Part shown: in pieces, positions 1 to 13,000 of the stretch
Position numbering within the stretch: position 1 is the stretch's first letter
How the letters are laid out: every line of letters begins with the position of its first letter
Origin: Tetragonia tetragonoides
Taxonomy: Eukaryota > Streptophyta > Magnoliopsida > Caryophyllales > Aizoaceae
NCBI GenBank assembly: GCA_038025085.1
Contig: CM076147.1
Span: 44,786,766 to 44,850,765 of the forward strand
Length of the DNA: 64,000 nt
Direction: 5' to 3'
The notes under the pieces: model-generated
What the model saw: only the letters and a program-made list of their open reading frames with translations
Database searches by the model: none
Told to the model about the DNA's origin: nothing
Program-made: the position numbers and the translations under genes

Positions 1-3000
1 CAGGAGATTGATTCTGAAGAAGATGATGATATTGATAGTAATGATTCCGAGGGGTCCATTGAATTGGGATCAGAGGATGATGAATTTGATTACCAGGATG
101 CTGGTTCTTTCTCTGATGATGATGACGATGATGATGACGACCCACTTGCAGATGATTTCCTTGCAGGAAGTGATGAGGATGAAGGTAAATTTTATGCAAT
201 TAAGACCTGAAATTTATGTGTTTTTTTATGAATGCTTTTGTTTATTTGATTAAAGTTTATGTTTTTAGCTTTTTGGGGGGGGGGGTTGGGGGTTGGGGCC
301 TGGGGGGTTATTAGTTTTCTGGAAGAATTTGTCAAAGTTTTGCGTTGCTAGTTTGAAGCATGTGGCTTTGTAGTATTTGTTGCTCAAATAAGAACACAAC
401 TAATGCGCAGGGAAAGAAATGGGTTCTGGTTTCGAGTCGGATTCTGGGTCGGACTCAGATTCTGATTCAGACGATTCAGACATAGAGAAGCAATCTAAGG
501 CTCTCGACAAAGAACAGGCTAGGCAAGAGGAGGAAGCAAAGAAGGAATCGGAATCATTGAAGCTCAATATTGACTCAGATGAGTTTAGACTGCCTACCAA
601 CGAGGTATTTTGCTGTTCTTTTGGCTCAAGTACTTTTTACCAATATGATATTAGCAATGCAGAAGTTATTGGGACTGTTTCTTCAAAATTGTAGGAGCTC
701 GAGGAAGAGGCTCTGGGACCACCTGATCTTCCGAACCTTCAGAGGAGAATAAAAGAAAGTATGTTTTATTTTGCACAGATGGAGTATCTGCTAGTTGTTG
801 AAAGTGACTTGTGTTTGAACCTCCATTGTTCTTTGCTGAAAAATGCGGGTTTTCTTTGGCTGGAAGTTGCAAGCTTTCTTTTTTCATATGCCTAATAATA
901 CCTTCTTTGTTTTAGTTGCACGAGTGCTTTCAGACTTCAAAGCTTTGAAGCAAAAAGAGGCGTCAAGAAAGGATTACATTGACCAGCTTCAGATTGACTT
1001 GTCCTCATACTATGGATACAATGATTTTCTCATTGAAATGTTGGTGGAGGTAAAGAGCTATGATTATCTTTTCTGCTTTTAAGTTTCTTTATATAAATCT
1101 GTTTTGCTTTTTACCTGTTATTTATTGCTTACTTGGTGGTTGTACTTTTGTAGATGTTCTCAGCTAACGAACTATTGGATATTATTGAAGCTTTTGAAAA
1201 GCCCCGTCCAATTTCGATAAGAACTAACACCTTAAAGGTGCGTTTTGACTTGGTTTTGTAATGTGTTACCCTCTTCTGTTTTTTTTACAATTTTCAACCT
1301 TCTATAATCATCAACATGGGCTTTACAGACACTTTTGTTTTTGGGTTTAGACACGCAGGCGGGACTTGGCTGGTGTTCTTATGAACAGAGGAGTGAACCT
1401 TGATCCTTATGCCAAGTGGTCAAAGGTAAATTAATTGTACATGCACTGTGGGAAAGCTTTGTTGCTGGTTATTTCTACCAGACATGACTCTTGTTTGTTT
1501 GTAGGTTGGGTTGGTTGTTTATGACTCACAAGTTCCCATTGGTGCCACACCTGAGTACATGGCTGGTCACTATATGGTAACTTATTATGTTTTTGTGTAC
1601 AAATATGTCTTTTGTGTGCTAAATTGTACTTGAGATGTATGACATTTGGGGCTTACATCTGATTTGATGCAGCTGCAAAGTGCAAGTTCATTCTTACCTG
1701 TGATGGCTCTAGCACCTCATGAGAATGAGAGCATTTTGGACATGGCGTAAGTTATTCATGCTGTTATATTCTTCAGCTGAGAATTTATGAACCACTCTGT
1801 TGTATTCCGAGAATTTATGAACCTCCCCCCTCCCCTCCCCCCCCCCCCCCCACACACAAATAGTAAAGGCTTCTACTACCTCATCAAAAGAAGGGAAATA
1901 AATGGTATTGTGTATAGACAAAGGTGAAGCCTTCGTATGTAATATTAATCAAGAGGCCCCCTTTCTTATCTAAAAAAAATAATAATAATCAAGAGGCCCT
2001 CGTTTAACTTTGTTGGTTCCTCTATGTAGTTGGCATTGCAAGTTGATGATTCTAAATATGGATAAGAGTGATCATCCCAAAATTGATGTGACGTTGTTTA
2101 CCTTGTCTTTACAGGGCTGCTCCTGGTGGGAAGACAACTTACATTGCTGCTCTTATGAAAAATACAGGTACTTTTATGTTTCATACTGATACATTTTCGT
2201 TGTGGAATAGATGTCTCTTTATTTATACTGTTATACAAGTGATCAAGCTAGTATGTGTAACCGTTAGGCAGCTACTGAATCGTGCCACTTTTAGTTTGTT
2301 TTCTGAGTAAGTAGAGGGAGATTGGTTATATATCTAAATGTCTGGTTGCCACCGTTCTTTGAAGTTCTTAGATAAGGAATTGATTGTAAGTAGTCAAGTA
2401 CCACACAAAAGAAAAAGAAGGGGGGGGGGGGTGCTGCTGCATCTGAAAGGGTCAAACTGTGAAAGTAATAGCTGATCTCGTCTAAAACTATGTTGAAAAT
2501 ATCAGTGATGCCTAATTAAGATTGTTGGGCTGAAATCCTGCCACTTCTTTCCAACTGAATGGATTGAAGGATACTCATTTCTTCCTAGTGAAGATCCTTG
2601 GGCTGAAAACTTTACCGCTTATTCCAACTGAATTGATAAAAGGATCCTCATGTCTCCCTAATTGAGATCCTTGGGCTGAAAATTCTGTTATTTCTTTCCA
2701 ACTGGATGGACTGAAGGATTCTCATTTCTCTGAAAAGCAACATACTTTTCTGAAGATACTATTCTTTTTTCTTTTTTCTTTTTTTTTTTTTTTTGTGTTG
2801 AGTAGCGTGGTTTCATCAGTTTTAGTTTTTAGGGATACTAGTCCTAGTCCATACTCCAAGAGGGATTGCGGGAATCACCTGTAGAATCCCAATTTTTCAC
2901 CTTTTGATCCACATGAAGATGGATCCTTGCAAGAATCTCAGCTAATTCTTCTTTTTTTGTGTAACCCTAAGTGGGTTGCTCAGCTGGTAAGAGCTCTAAG

Positions 3001-6000
3001 ACTTATTCCAAAGGTCCCAACTTCGTGCCCTCTCAGGGCTACTAGAGGGTTTCCATGTCGTTAACTTCAGGGCCCATGGGATTAGTCGGGCAAAGACTGG
3101 ATACCTATGTTTTCTTAAAAAAAAAACTTCTAATTTTTATATTTATTAGTTCTGGGGGAATGTTTAGTATTTTCCTTGTCACATTGTGAACTTTACACAA
3201 TGAACCAGCCCAGCATATGTTTAAAAATGAAGACGGGAAAGAGAGAGAGATCAACCTTCTGAACTCTATTAGCTGGACTCATTTGTGTTCCTTGGTTTCT
3301 TACTCTACAAATGAGCAAGTTGTTTGCTTTCTTATCTCGTATTTGGATTTTGGAACAAGCTCTTGGTGTTAACCTTCCATCTGCATGACTTGTTTGCATA
3401 ACATCTGACGTGGAAGTAGGAATTTGTGGTTAACGATATTGGATTCATCTTGTAATAAGTTCCATTTCAACTCTGCTACTTGTAGGGGTAGTATTCGCAA
3501 ATGAAATGAAAAAGCAGAGGCTCCCTTCTCTGTCAGCAAATGTTAGCCGCATGGGGGTGACAAACACAATAGTGATAAACTATGATGGCAGAGAGGTTAG
3601 ATTCTTCCCACTTGCTGAATTGCTTTTGTTCAGATTATGATTCGCACAATTTCTGATTCCATTTTCAACCTCCCCCCCTCAAAAAAACTGTAAATAATGG
3701 AGACTCTTTGCTGTGCCAATTTCCCCTGCCTACATGTGAATCTATGCACCTTTAGCGGTCGCTTGGTTTCATTTGCGAAGTTGCCATTTTCCATAAATAA
3801 GAACTTCTTTTGAAGTGGCTGAATGTGTTTGGTTGACAAATGGGAGTAAAACGTGCTTCAGGAAGTGCCACTTACCTTGGAGGGGACTAGGTAAGTTGCA
3901 CTTCCATTTTTGTCAACCAAACAGCATTGTTGTTTTCTACATCCCAGGAAGGAAGTTGTATGTGCGTTTGTTTTTTTTAAATTAAACGACCACTTAGTTT
4001 GCAATATACTTCTACATATGATATGTTGTGTCTATAAACTTGATTTTCTGACCATTGACAAGTTTGGCCTAAATGTTTTGCTTTTCTATCCAGCTGCCAA
4101 AAGTGATGGGGATGAATTCACGCGATAGAGTACTATTGGATGCCCCTTGCAGTGGAACTGGGGTAAGCAGAATACTTCTGTAGCCTTATGTTCGGTACAC
4201 GGTTGCTGTGTTGCACTCTTAGTAATTGCCTGTTAGATATGATTTCAGTAATTGCTTTGCTCTATAGACTATAGCACATGTAGTTCACTTTGTTCTTCTG
4301 TCACCACTCACCCTCTCCTGTAGAAGATGTGTTTTCAAAACTGTGCTTTGTCATGTTTGTGCAGGTGATATCCAAAGATGAATCTGTCAAAACATCGAAA
4401 AGCTTTGAAGAGATACAAAAGTGCGCCCACTTGCAGCAGGTATTAGACTGTGTTTATCTTGCTGTGTTGCATTCTTGCTTTGCTAGTTTTTGCTTACATC
4501 TGTCCGCTGTATTATCATGATTCCTCTTTGCATGATAGAAATAATTCAAGTAGTATTTTTTCTCAGCACACAATGAGTTTAGAGACAAAAACTGGTCTCT
4601 AGACACATTAAATACTGTTGGGAATTATCTCTATGTGGTGAGGCTGTGGGTCTGGTTTCGGTAAATGAATGCAATAGGGGTAGAACTTTAAATTCTCATT
4701 AGTTTTCATTAACATTTTCACACTTGTCTACAGCAACTTCTCCTGGCTGCTATTGATATGGTGGATGCAAATTCAAAAACTGGAGGATACATTGTGTACT
4801 CAACATGCTCTATCATGGTTATGGAGGTTTGTTGAATTATATGCTTCTGTATATTTTCCGTGTAATTGACTTCGCTTGCTGTCATCTAATTTAGAATCCT
4901 GCAGAATGAAGCTGTTGTTGATTATGCATTGAAGAAACGGAATGTAAAACTTGTTCCCTGCGGACTGGACTTTGGAGTTGACGGGTAATCTTAGTGACTA
5001 AATTTTGGTGGCCCATATGGGTTTGTTTCATTGATTTTAAACGCCTAAAAGAATTATCTTATTTTTCAGATTTGATCACTTTAGACAATATCGGTTTCAT
5101 CCGTCATTGAAAAAGACAAAGCGCTTCTACCCCCACGTTCATAATATGGATGGGTTTTTTGTGGCCAAGGTAACCTATGACTTTGGAGCTTTCTTTCACC
5201 AACGAAACTGGTAGCCTAGGTGAACACTAGTCATTTAATTACATGCAAATTGTGCCCACTGATGTCTTTGTCATTGGTTGCAATGCTGTTGTTGGCTTTC
5301 CTGAGCTTACCCCTTGTGTACTGCTATAAAGCTATGGACATGGATTTCTGTTAGCAATATTTATGTGTGTATATGCTAGCTCTTCCACCACTTGGAGGGG
5401 CTGGGGTCTTTTCTAAATCAAAAAAAGATTTTGCTATTTGATATTTGCTACGGGGAGGAAAATAGTTTTAGCTTTTGGAAGTTATAGAATTTTTGGTGAG
5501 GGGAAAAGCTATAAAGCCTTTACATAACCAAAAGAGAATGGCTATTGCAAATGTAGAATGCTCTTTTCCGCTGGGCATATTTTACATTATTCATTTTAGA
5601 TTGTGGAGGTTCTTGTTAATGCATTGAGATCGCATTCCAATTTAGCTTTTCTTTTTACATTTTATTGTGTATTGTAGCTGAAAAAAATGAGCAACTCAAA
5701 GTCAGCTCCAAACTCCTCTGAGCCATCAGAAACAGTGGAGCAAGATGTCAAGGACAAAGAGGATACTGCCATAGAGAACACTAAGAAGCGCGGGAGGGAT
5801 GATGATACACCACAAGGAAATGGGAACTTGGATGATACTCCTGTGGAGAATGGGAAGGAAGAAGAATCTCCATCTATTGCTCTGAAGAAGAAAAAGAAAC
5901 AGAAGACTGCAAAACCTTCTGTAGTGGAAAATGGCAAAGAAAAATCCCCTTCAGTACCAAAGAAGAGGCAGAAAAGAGTTTTCCCACCCCGTGAAGAAAT

Positions 6001-6421
6001 TTCAAGGGCAAGGTGAGCTCCTCTCATGATTCACTTTTCAATTTTTTTGGCCCTTTTCTCTTTAAACCCAAGCCAACTATAGCTTCCTGATTTAGTTGTC
6101 CATGAGATGTAGTGGCTTCATATACATGCGAGAACCTTGCAAGCCTGTGTATACCTTGAATGCTTGAAGCCCCTATGAAAAAACTGGTTGTATGTATATT
6201 GGAGATAATGTGATTCGAAAAAATTACCAAACAACAGTGCATGTGTCACGATAAACTAGGATAGATTCATCTCATGGAATTATATCCATTGCATCATTGC
6301 ATGCAAATTGTATGCTTTTATCACTTGCTGATAGGTGCCTTTTAATGTGCTCAGGGAGGAAAAGAGGAGAGCATTAAGAGAGAAGAAAATTGCAAGCAAG
6401 AACAACAAAGTTGGTGAATGA
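1..6421 (+). CDS. NOP2: NOP2/NSUN1-type 25S rRNA (cytosine-5) methyltransferase, 5'-truncated by window edge
   Basis: Nucleolar SAM-dependent enzyme that by family methylates a cytosine in large-subunit rRNA and supports 60S assembly. Seventeen exons join in frame: 1-184, 411-604, 695-758, 916-1049, 1154-1237, 1351-1425, 1505-1576, 1673-1746, 2115-2167, 3486-3595, 4094-4162, 4365-4439, 4734-4826, 4905-4984, 5070-5169, 5678-6012 and 6355-6421. The first two exons encode an acidic Asp/Glu/Ser-rich region. Next come the [12 protein letters not shown] segment, the SAM-binding [14 protein letters not shown], and two catalytic-type cysteine motifs, [15 protein letters not shown] and YSTCSIM. The C-terminus is Lys-rich and probably nucleolar-targeting. 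Stop is TGA at 6419. The start codon lies before the window; base 1 is the first base of a codon. Intron 9 (2168-3485) holds a SINE-like insertion. By memory the Arabidopsis homologue is OLI2/NOP2A. Confidence 0.93.
2961..3127 (+). mobile_element. tRNA-derived SINE-like insertion in NOP2 intron 9
   Basis: It starts with a pol III A-box-like stretch (GGGTTGCTCAGCTGGTAAGA), has a decayed B-box region, and ends in an A-run at about 3117-3126. The middle part (GTTAACTTCAGGGCCCATGG) matches the SINE at 15947-16084 when that is read on the minus strand, so the two belong to one family. Target-site duplication is not clear. Confidence 0.5.
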
Positions 6422-6854
6422 CCAATTGGCAAATTAAGATGGGAAAATGACCTAGTTGCGGATTTGAACCATTATTAGGATGCGGCTGATCCTTGCATAG
6501 AACTGCAGAAATGGAAGGCTGGCTATTGTCAGTGAACCTTTCGTAACATGATGAAGGAACAACTGTTACCTCGGGCCCAATCTGTCAAATTTTGTATCAG
6601 TTTCTATTAAATCGCGTCTTGCGCTCGAGTAGTCGATATTATACTTAGGTTACCTCTTTTGTTACATAATTAAGAAATTTTTGGTCAAGAAATGAGGAAA
6701 GCACACGAACTTGCAACTTGTGCAAGGGATGCTTTTGAGCTGTAGTTTGTAGCTTGTATTGAAAAGGTCTTCATTCATCACAAGGACAACGTCCACTATT
6801 AATTGTCAATACAATGTTTTTTGTTTTATTTTTTGATTATTAAAATGTCAACCC
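6422..6854. other. NOP2 3' UTR and short spacer
   Basis: AT-rich sequence after the NOP2 stop codon, presumably 3' UTR and its downstream flank. I see no coding signal and no recognisable element before the satellite starts. Confidence 0.6.
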
Positions 6855-9416
6855 CTTATCCGGTCCATGATGGCGTTTTACGGGAAACCAGTGTAAGAGC
6901 ATGAACACCAAAGGCATGGGTCATATCAATGTTCGGGAATCCGGATGTGCCTCTCAGGACACCGAGGGTACTCTAGGGTCATGATAGATCCCCAGAGAAT
7001 TTTGAGCCAAAATGACACTTGGGCTCCGGGAAGCAGAAAACGAAGGTTATCCACGTTTTTTGGGCTTCCAGGAGGCCCCGTAACGAAGGTGTATATTTTC
7101 ACACCACATCGCACAGAACACCCCTAGGGGATATGGGAGGCCATTGGGGTCTCTTATCCGGTCCCGGATAGTCATGGATGGACGTTTTACGGGACACTGG
7201 TATAAGAGCAGGAACACCAAAAGACATTGGTTATATCGAAGTTCAGGGATCTGGATGTCCCTCCCAGGGCACCGAGTTTCATCTAGAGTCATGGCAGACC
7301 TTCGGAGAAGTTAGGGCAAAACTGACAACCGGGGCCCGTGAAGTGGAAAATGAAGGCTATAATCCACGTTTTTTGAGCGCCCGGAAGACCCAGGAACGAA
7401 TGTGAATATTTTCCACCACATGCATGGAACACCCAAAGAAGACATGGGAGGCCCTCGAGGTCGCTTATCCGGTCCATGATAGACTTGGAAGGGTGTTTAA
7501 CGGGACAATAGTATAAGAGTTGAAACACTAAAGGCATGAGTGATATCGAAGTTCGGGGATCTTGATGTCACTCTTGGGGCACCGAGAGTTCTCTAGGGTC
7601 ATGATAGACCCTCCGGAGAGGTTAGGGCAAAAATGACAACCGGGGCCCGTGAAGCCAAAAATGAAGGCTATAATCCACGTTTTTCGAGCGTCCGGGAGGC
7701 CCCGGAACGAAGGTGGATATTTTCCCACGACATCGCATGGAACACCCATACAGGACATGAAAGGCCCTCGGGGGCGCTTATCCGGTCCCTGATAGGCTTG
7801 GAATGGTGTTTAACGGGAAACTGGTATAAGAGCCGAAACGCCAAATGCATGGGTGATATTGAAGTTCGGGGATCCAGATCTCGCTCCTGGGGCACCGAGG
7901 GTCTTCTAGGGTCATGATAGACCCCCCGAAAAAGTTCGGGCAAAAATGACAACCGGGCCCGTGAAGCCGAAAATGAAGGCTATAATCCACGTTTTTCGAG
8001 CGTCCAGGAGGCCCCAGAACGAAGGTGGATATGTTCCCACAACATCACACGGAACACCCATAGAGGACATGGGAGGCCCTCGGGGGCGCTTATCCGGTCC
8101 CTGATAGGTTTGGAAGGGCGTTTTACGGGACATTGGTGTAAGAGCCAAAACACCAAATGCATGGGTAGTATCGAAGTTTGGTGATAGGGATGTCCCCCCC
8201 CCCCCCCGGGGTACCGAGGGTACTCTATGGTCATGATAGACCCCCCGGAGAAATTTGGGCAAAAATGACACCCGGGCTCCAGGAAGCCGAAAACGAAGGC
8301 TATAATCCACGTTTCTGGGCTTTCGGGAGGCTCCAAAACGAAGGTGTATATTTTCACACCACATCGCACAGAACACCCCTAGGGGACATGGGAGGCCATT
8401 GGGGCCTCACTTATCTGGTCCCTAATAGGCTTGAAGGTCATTTTACGGGGCATTGGTACAATAGCCAGAACACCAAAAGCATGGGTGATATCGATGTTCA
8501 CGAATTCAGATATCTCTCCCGGAGCACCGAGGATCCTCTAGGGTCCTAATAGACCCCTCAAAGAAGTTTGGGCAAAAATGACCCCCGGGGTCCGGGAAGC
8601 CGAAAACGAAGGCTATAATCCACGTTTTTTGAGCTTCTGGGAGGCCCCGGAATTAAGGTGGATATTATCGCACGGAACACCTATAGAGCACATGGGAGGC
8701 CCTTGGCATCGCTTATCCTGTCCCTGATAGGCTTGGAAGGGCATTTTATGGGACATTGGTTTAAGAGCCAAAAACACCAAAGGCATGGGTGATATCGATG
8801 TTCGGGAATCCAAATGTCTCTCCCGGGGCACCGAGGGTCCTGTAGGGTCCCGATAGACCCGTCAAAGAAGTTTGGGCAAAAAGGACACCCGGGGCCCGGG
8901 AAGCCGAAAATGAAGGCTATAATCCACGTTTTTTGAGCTTCTAGGAAGTCCCGAAACGAAGGTGGATTTTTTTGCACCATATCGCACAGAACACTTATAG
9001 AGGACATGGGAGGCCCTCGGCGTCGCTTATCCGGTCCCTAATTGGCTTGGAAGGGCGTTTTATGGGACATTGGTTTAAAGTCAAAACACCAAAGATATGG
9101 GTGATATCGACGTTCAGAGATCTGAATGCCTCACCCCGGGCAATGAGGGTATTCTAGGGTCATGACAGACCCCCTTGGAGAAGTTTGGGCAAAAATGACA
9201 CCCGGGCCTCGGGAAGCCGGAAACGAATGCTAATCCACGCTTTTTGAGCTTACGAGAGGCCTCGTAATGAAGTTGGATATTTTCGCACCACATAACACAT
9301 AACACTCATAAAGGACATGAGAGGCCCCTCGAGTCGCTTATCAGGATTCTGATAGGCTTGGAAGGGTGTTTTACAGGACATTGGTGTAACCCAGAACACA
9401 AAAGGCATGGGTGATA
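6855..9416 (+). repeat. Satellite array 1, about 312-bp monomer, about 8 copies
   Basis: Tandem head-to-tail repeat. The landmark TTATCCGGTCC recurs near 6857, 7155, 7466, 7778, 8090, 8409, 8713, 9026 and 9338, a spacing of about 298-319 and usually 311-313 bp. Other landmarks repeat at the same period: GGGTCATGATAGACC, GGGCAAAAATGACA, GAAGGCTATAATCCACG and CATGGGTGATATCGA. Copies differ by point changes and small indels, so this is an old or relaxed array. Open frames here come from the repeat and are not treated as genes. The same repeat forms arrays at 18576-21864 and, inverted, at 48500-53048. Confidence 0.95.
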
Positions 9417-10050
9417 ACTGATAAATTATCTTTTATGAAAATTTTCATAAACTTTTGGTTTTATTGGGTTTGCTTAGGTGGCGCGTCCTATACTCTTTTC
9501 TTAGGTGTCACTTCTCATTCTAATTGTGGCATCACTCTATGCTCTTTGATGATATGACAACATAACTTAACACTCTTACTCCTATTATCTTAACATATTG
9601 TAAATGCATGTCATCGCGAAGTATTTTTCGATCTGAATATGATGGTGTAATTTTTATTATTTCTTGAGATGTATGAAAAATATTATAAATAATTTTGAAT
9701 ATTTAACGAAAATTTACCTTTTAAGAAACCTAAACAACATTGATACTAAGATTTTTAAATATTTTTAACCGATTATTTTTTATCATTATTTAAAACTCAT
9801 AAACGTTTTACACTGCTATCATCTATTATTATCATCTGTTAATTCGACTCTTATAAATGACATACTGTTTACTGGTTTCAAATTTCAAGCCATAGGAGTT
9901 AGGGGTAAATTTGTGATTCACACACACAAAGGGGGGCAAAAGAGCCACTTTGGTCTTTTGGGGGAAAATGCAACTCCTTTTGTTCTTCTAAGCCTTCGCC
10001 TACCTAAAACATAAACCCTAAACCCTTCTGCTCGAGGAGAGAGAGAGAAG
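9417..10050. other. Spacer and RPAC1 upstream region
   Basis: AT-rich spacer from the end of satellite array 1 to the RPAC1 start codon. No gene seen. The last part holds a telo-box and a GA-run, listed separately. Confidence 0.6.
10013..10027 (+). promoter_or_regulatory. Telo-box upstream of RPAC1
   Basis: The sequence AAACCCTAAACCCTT lies 24 bp before the RPAC1 ATG. The AAACCCTA telo-box is a known plant promoter or leader element enriched at genes for translation and ribosome production, which suits a pol I/III subunit. Use here is inferred. Confidence 0.5.
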
Positions 10051-13000
10051 ATGAAGGAACTACCAGAGCACCTGGAGTTGAAGCGAACTCGAGTTTCCTG
10101 CAAAGTCGATGCTCCCACTGATGTACTTTTCTCTCTCCTCTCTCAAAGCTTTATTTTTTCTTCTTCTTCTTCTTCTTTTCTCTCTAATAGTAATGCGTTT
10201 ATCTTTTGCAGACTGATTCTATTTTGTACTCCGGTGCTTATGCTTCGTTAGGGTTTGATAATGCTAGCTTGGAGAGTTTCTTCAAGGAGTTCAAAATCGT
10301 TATTAATCGTCTCACTGAGGATGATATTGAATTCGACATGATTGGTATTGATGCAGCTTTGGCCAATGCTTTTCGCAGAATCCTTATATCCGAGGTACAA
10401 TTTAATAATAGCCTTCAATTTGATTAATTTAGGTCACTTATAAATGAATGTTTTTTTTTTGTTTTTTTTTTGTTTTTTTTTTTTTTGATATATTGTGCCA
10501 TGTGGTGGACTATTGTTTCATTTAGTGCTAGATTAGCTACTTAAGTGATTTAGTCTAGTACTGCACGATCAAAGTTCAATTACAATAACCAAGGAGGTGT
10601 GGTTGAGTGGTAGGGGACTCATCCATCCTTAACCAAGATCGAGGGTTCGAATCTCGTCTTGGGAATGGAGCAGCTTTAAATTCCTTGGCCAGCTGTCCCA
10701 CCCTTTGAGGTGCCTACAAGCTAGTGCAGGGAAATAGTCACGGTAGTCGACGGTGGATAATACCGTTGGTCGTGAACCAAAAAAAAAAAAAAGTTCAATT
10801 ACAATTTAATAAAAAGGCATTTGGATTGTTGGATTATGATTCAAAGTTGAAAGATTGCGCACTAATGAGTCCGTCTCTGTTGAAGATGGAAATTAGAGAT
10901 ATTGAATGACCAAGTAAACAAAGTGACTATTAACTTCAGAGAAAATCAGTATTTCAACCCATTTCTGAATTTTGGAAAAGGTTGACAGAGTGCCAAAGCT
11001 GTATAGGATGGTTCATACTGCTGATGGATGAAGTTTTCTTTTGCCACTTGTGTCACTTGGGAAGTATGGTGAGTCGTGAGGAATGTAAAACCATTGGTGT
11101 AATTGAGATAAAATGAACTGCACCGTGCTCAGTAGACAGTAGTAATCCACAGTTGGCACTATTGTTTTTTTAAAAATTGGATTTTCAGGGAAGCTTACCT
11201 TTCGAAGGGAGATTGATGCAACTTGCTCAGTCAATCATATATAGATTATGATTCGCTGTAGCTTTCAATGAGGAACTATAGTTTGTTGCGGGCCAACAAG
11301 TAGCAAAGGCATTTCTACTGACTCTGCTCTTGGTGATTCTGCTGCAAGCGCTTTGGGTATAGAGATTTACCTTGTGTATGAATGGTGATGTGTAACTTCA
11401 TGTGTCAGAGTACTTTCTTATTCAAGGCACGAATAAAAAAATTGTCATTATCTCCACTTCTTCAGGACTCAGGAAGGAGGGATTTATTTTTCTTTTTTTA
11501 ATTAATAATTTTATTAGTGTTATCTGCATTTTACCAATAGCAATAGTAGAGAAAGTGAGGGTCTATAATCTCAGAACCCTACGCAAGTACACAAACTACA
11601 AAGCATCCTTAATGCATCAATCATCAGGGGTTGCATCCAAAAGGATCTGAACCACCTTCTGGGAAAAGTTTTCAGGTGCACACATCATTTGATAATCATT
11701 TGAGTACCAAATCACAAGAAGGCAAATAAATCAAAGAGAATCCAAAAAATGAACACGGTCCTAATTTTCCACCTCGAAGATAAACTAAATACTGAAGGGC
11801 TTTAATAACGTGCTAAGCAGTTGGAGCTGCAGCTTGAAATCTTCTGTTATCCCTCTCCTGCCAAAGCATGTAAATAGTAGCTTCCATATCTTCTGTAAAT
11901 CAACACTATATGCTGAAATATACTTCCTCATTGTGGTGATCCTTACTTCTAAACTGTCTTTAATACTATGAATTCAATCCTATTGCAATTTTGGGTACCT
12001 TCTAACTTTACCTAGGAATATGTAAACGCAATATTAATTAGCTTTAATCTATAAACTTGTGCAGCTCACCTGCTTGAATCCAGCTTTTTAGGATACTTTA
12101 TAATGTTTTATACTCTTCAAAGCTGCTGCTATCAAGGAGCTTAGGACTGAACACTTCAAATCATATATGTGAAGTCCCAACATATCTTTATATTCTATAG
12201 GCACCATAAGACTTTCAGGCCTTGCCTTTCTTCTCTTCCTTAGAAAGAGGACAGCTAAAATATCTAGCTAGTGTCAATTACATGTCTCTGCATTTGGATG
12301 ATGCATTGGATTTTCGTGCCAAGTATAAATACTTGATGATTAGGTGGCTCTTAAAAATTAGAATATATGAATAACTCTGGATTATTGCAGGTTCCCACGG
12401 TGGCCATTGAAAAGGTTCTCATTGCAAACAATACATCATTGGTCCAAGATGAGGTTCTTGCTCATAGGTTGGGCCTCATCCCATTGAGTGTTGACCCTAG
12501 GCTCTTTGATTACAAGTCAGGTAACCATAGGATGATGGATGTGTAAATTGAAGTCTCTGATTAATTTCGACATGTATTAACTGCCTCATATTATACTCTT
12601 GTTAGAAAAGGATGAGCCAAATGAGAAGAACACTATTGTCTTTGGACTACATGCTTGTTGTGAACGAGGTGCACAACGCCGTACAGGTATGAATTTACTC
12701 CTTTCCTTGGGGCCTTGGTTTAAGGTCATAGTTCCTTGGTGACCTTCAATTGCTTGTGGTGCATTTGAATAATGATGGTGCTTGCATTTCAGTGAAGTCA
12801 GAAGAACTGAAGTGGCTGCCAAATGGAAGTATGTTCCCATTGGATATAGAAAATAAGGCTTCTAGCTCAACACCCAAAACTTACACAAATTTTAAGTCTA
12901 GTCAGGATTTGCAACCTGATTTTTCTGAGAATCCAATTCGTCCCAAGTATCCCGATATCACAATAGCTAGGCTTGGCCCAGGCCAGGTAATGTAACTTTG

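Noticed and set aside
5662..6027. 121-codon minus-strand frame
   Set aside because: Antisense shadow of NOP2 exon 16, with Ser/Phe-rich composition expected from a Lys/Glu-rich sense strand.
6855..9416. CRISPR-like or rDNA spacer repeat
   Set aside because: Monomers are about 312 bp with no unique spacers, and no rRNA sequence is present; the context is a plant nuclear genome.
10587..10789. True tRNA gene from the A/B boxes
   Set aside because: The sequence does not fold into an acceptor stem and has a poly(A) end and target duplication, so it is a SINE. The same holds for the other SINEs; only 29348-29420 is a real tRNA gene.
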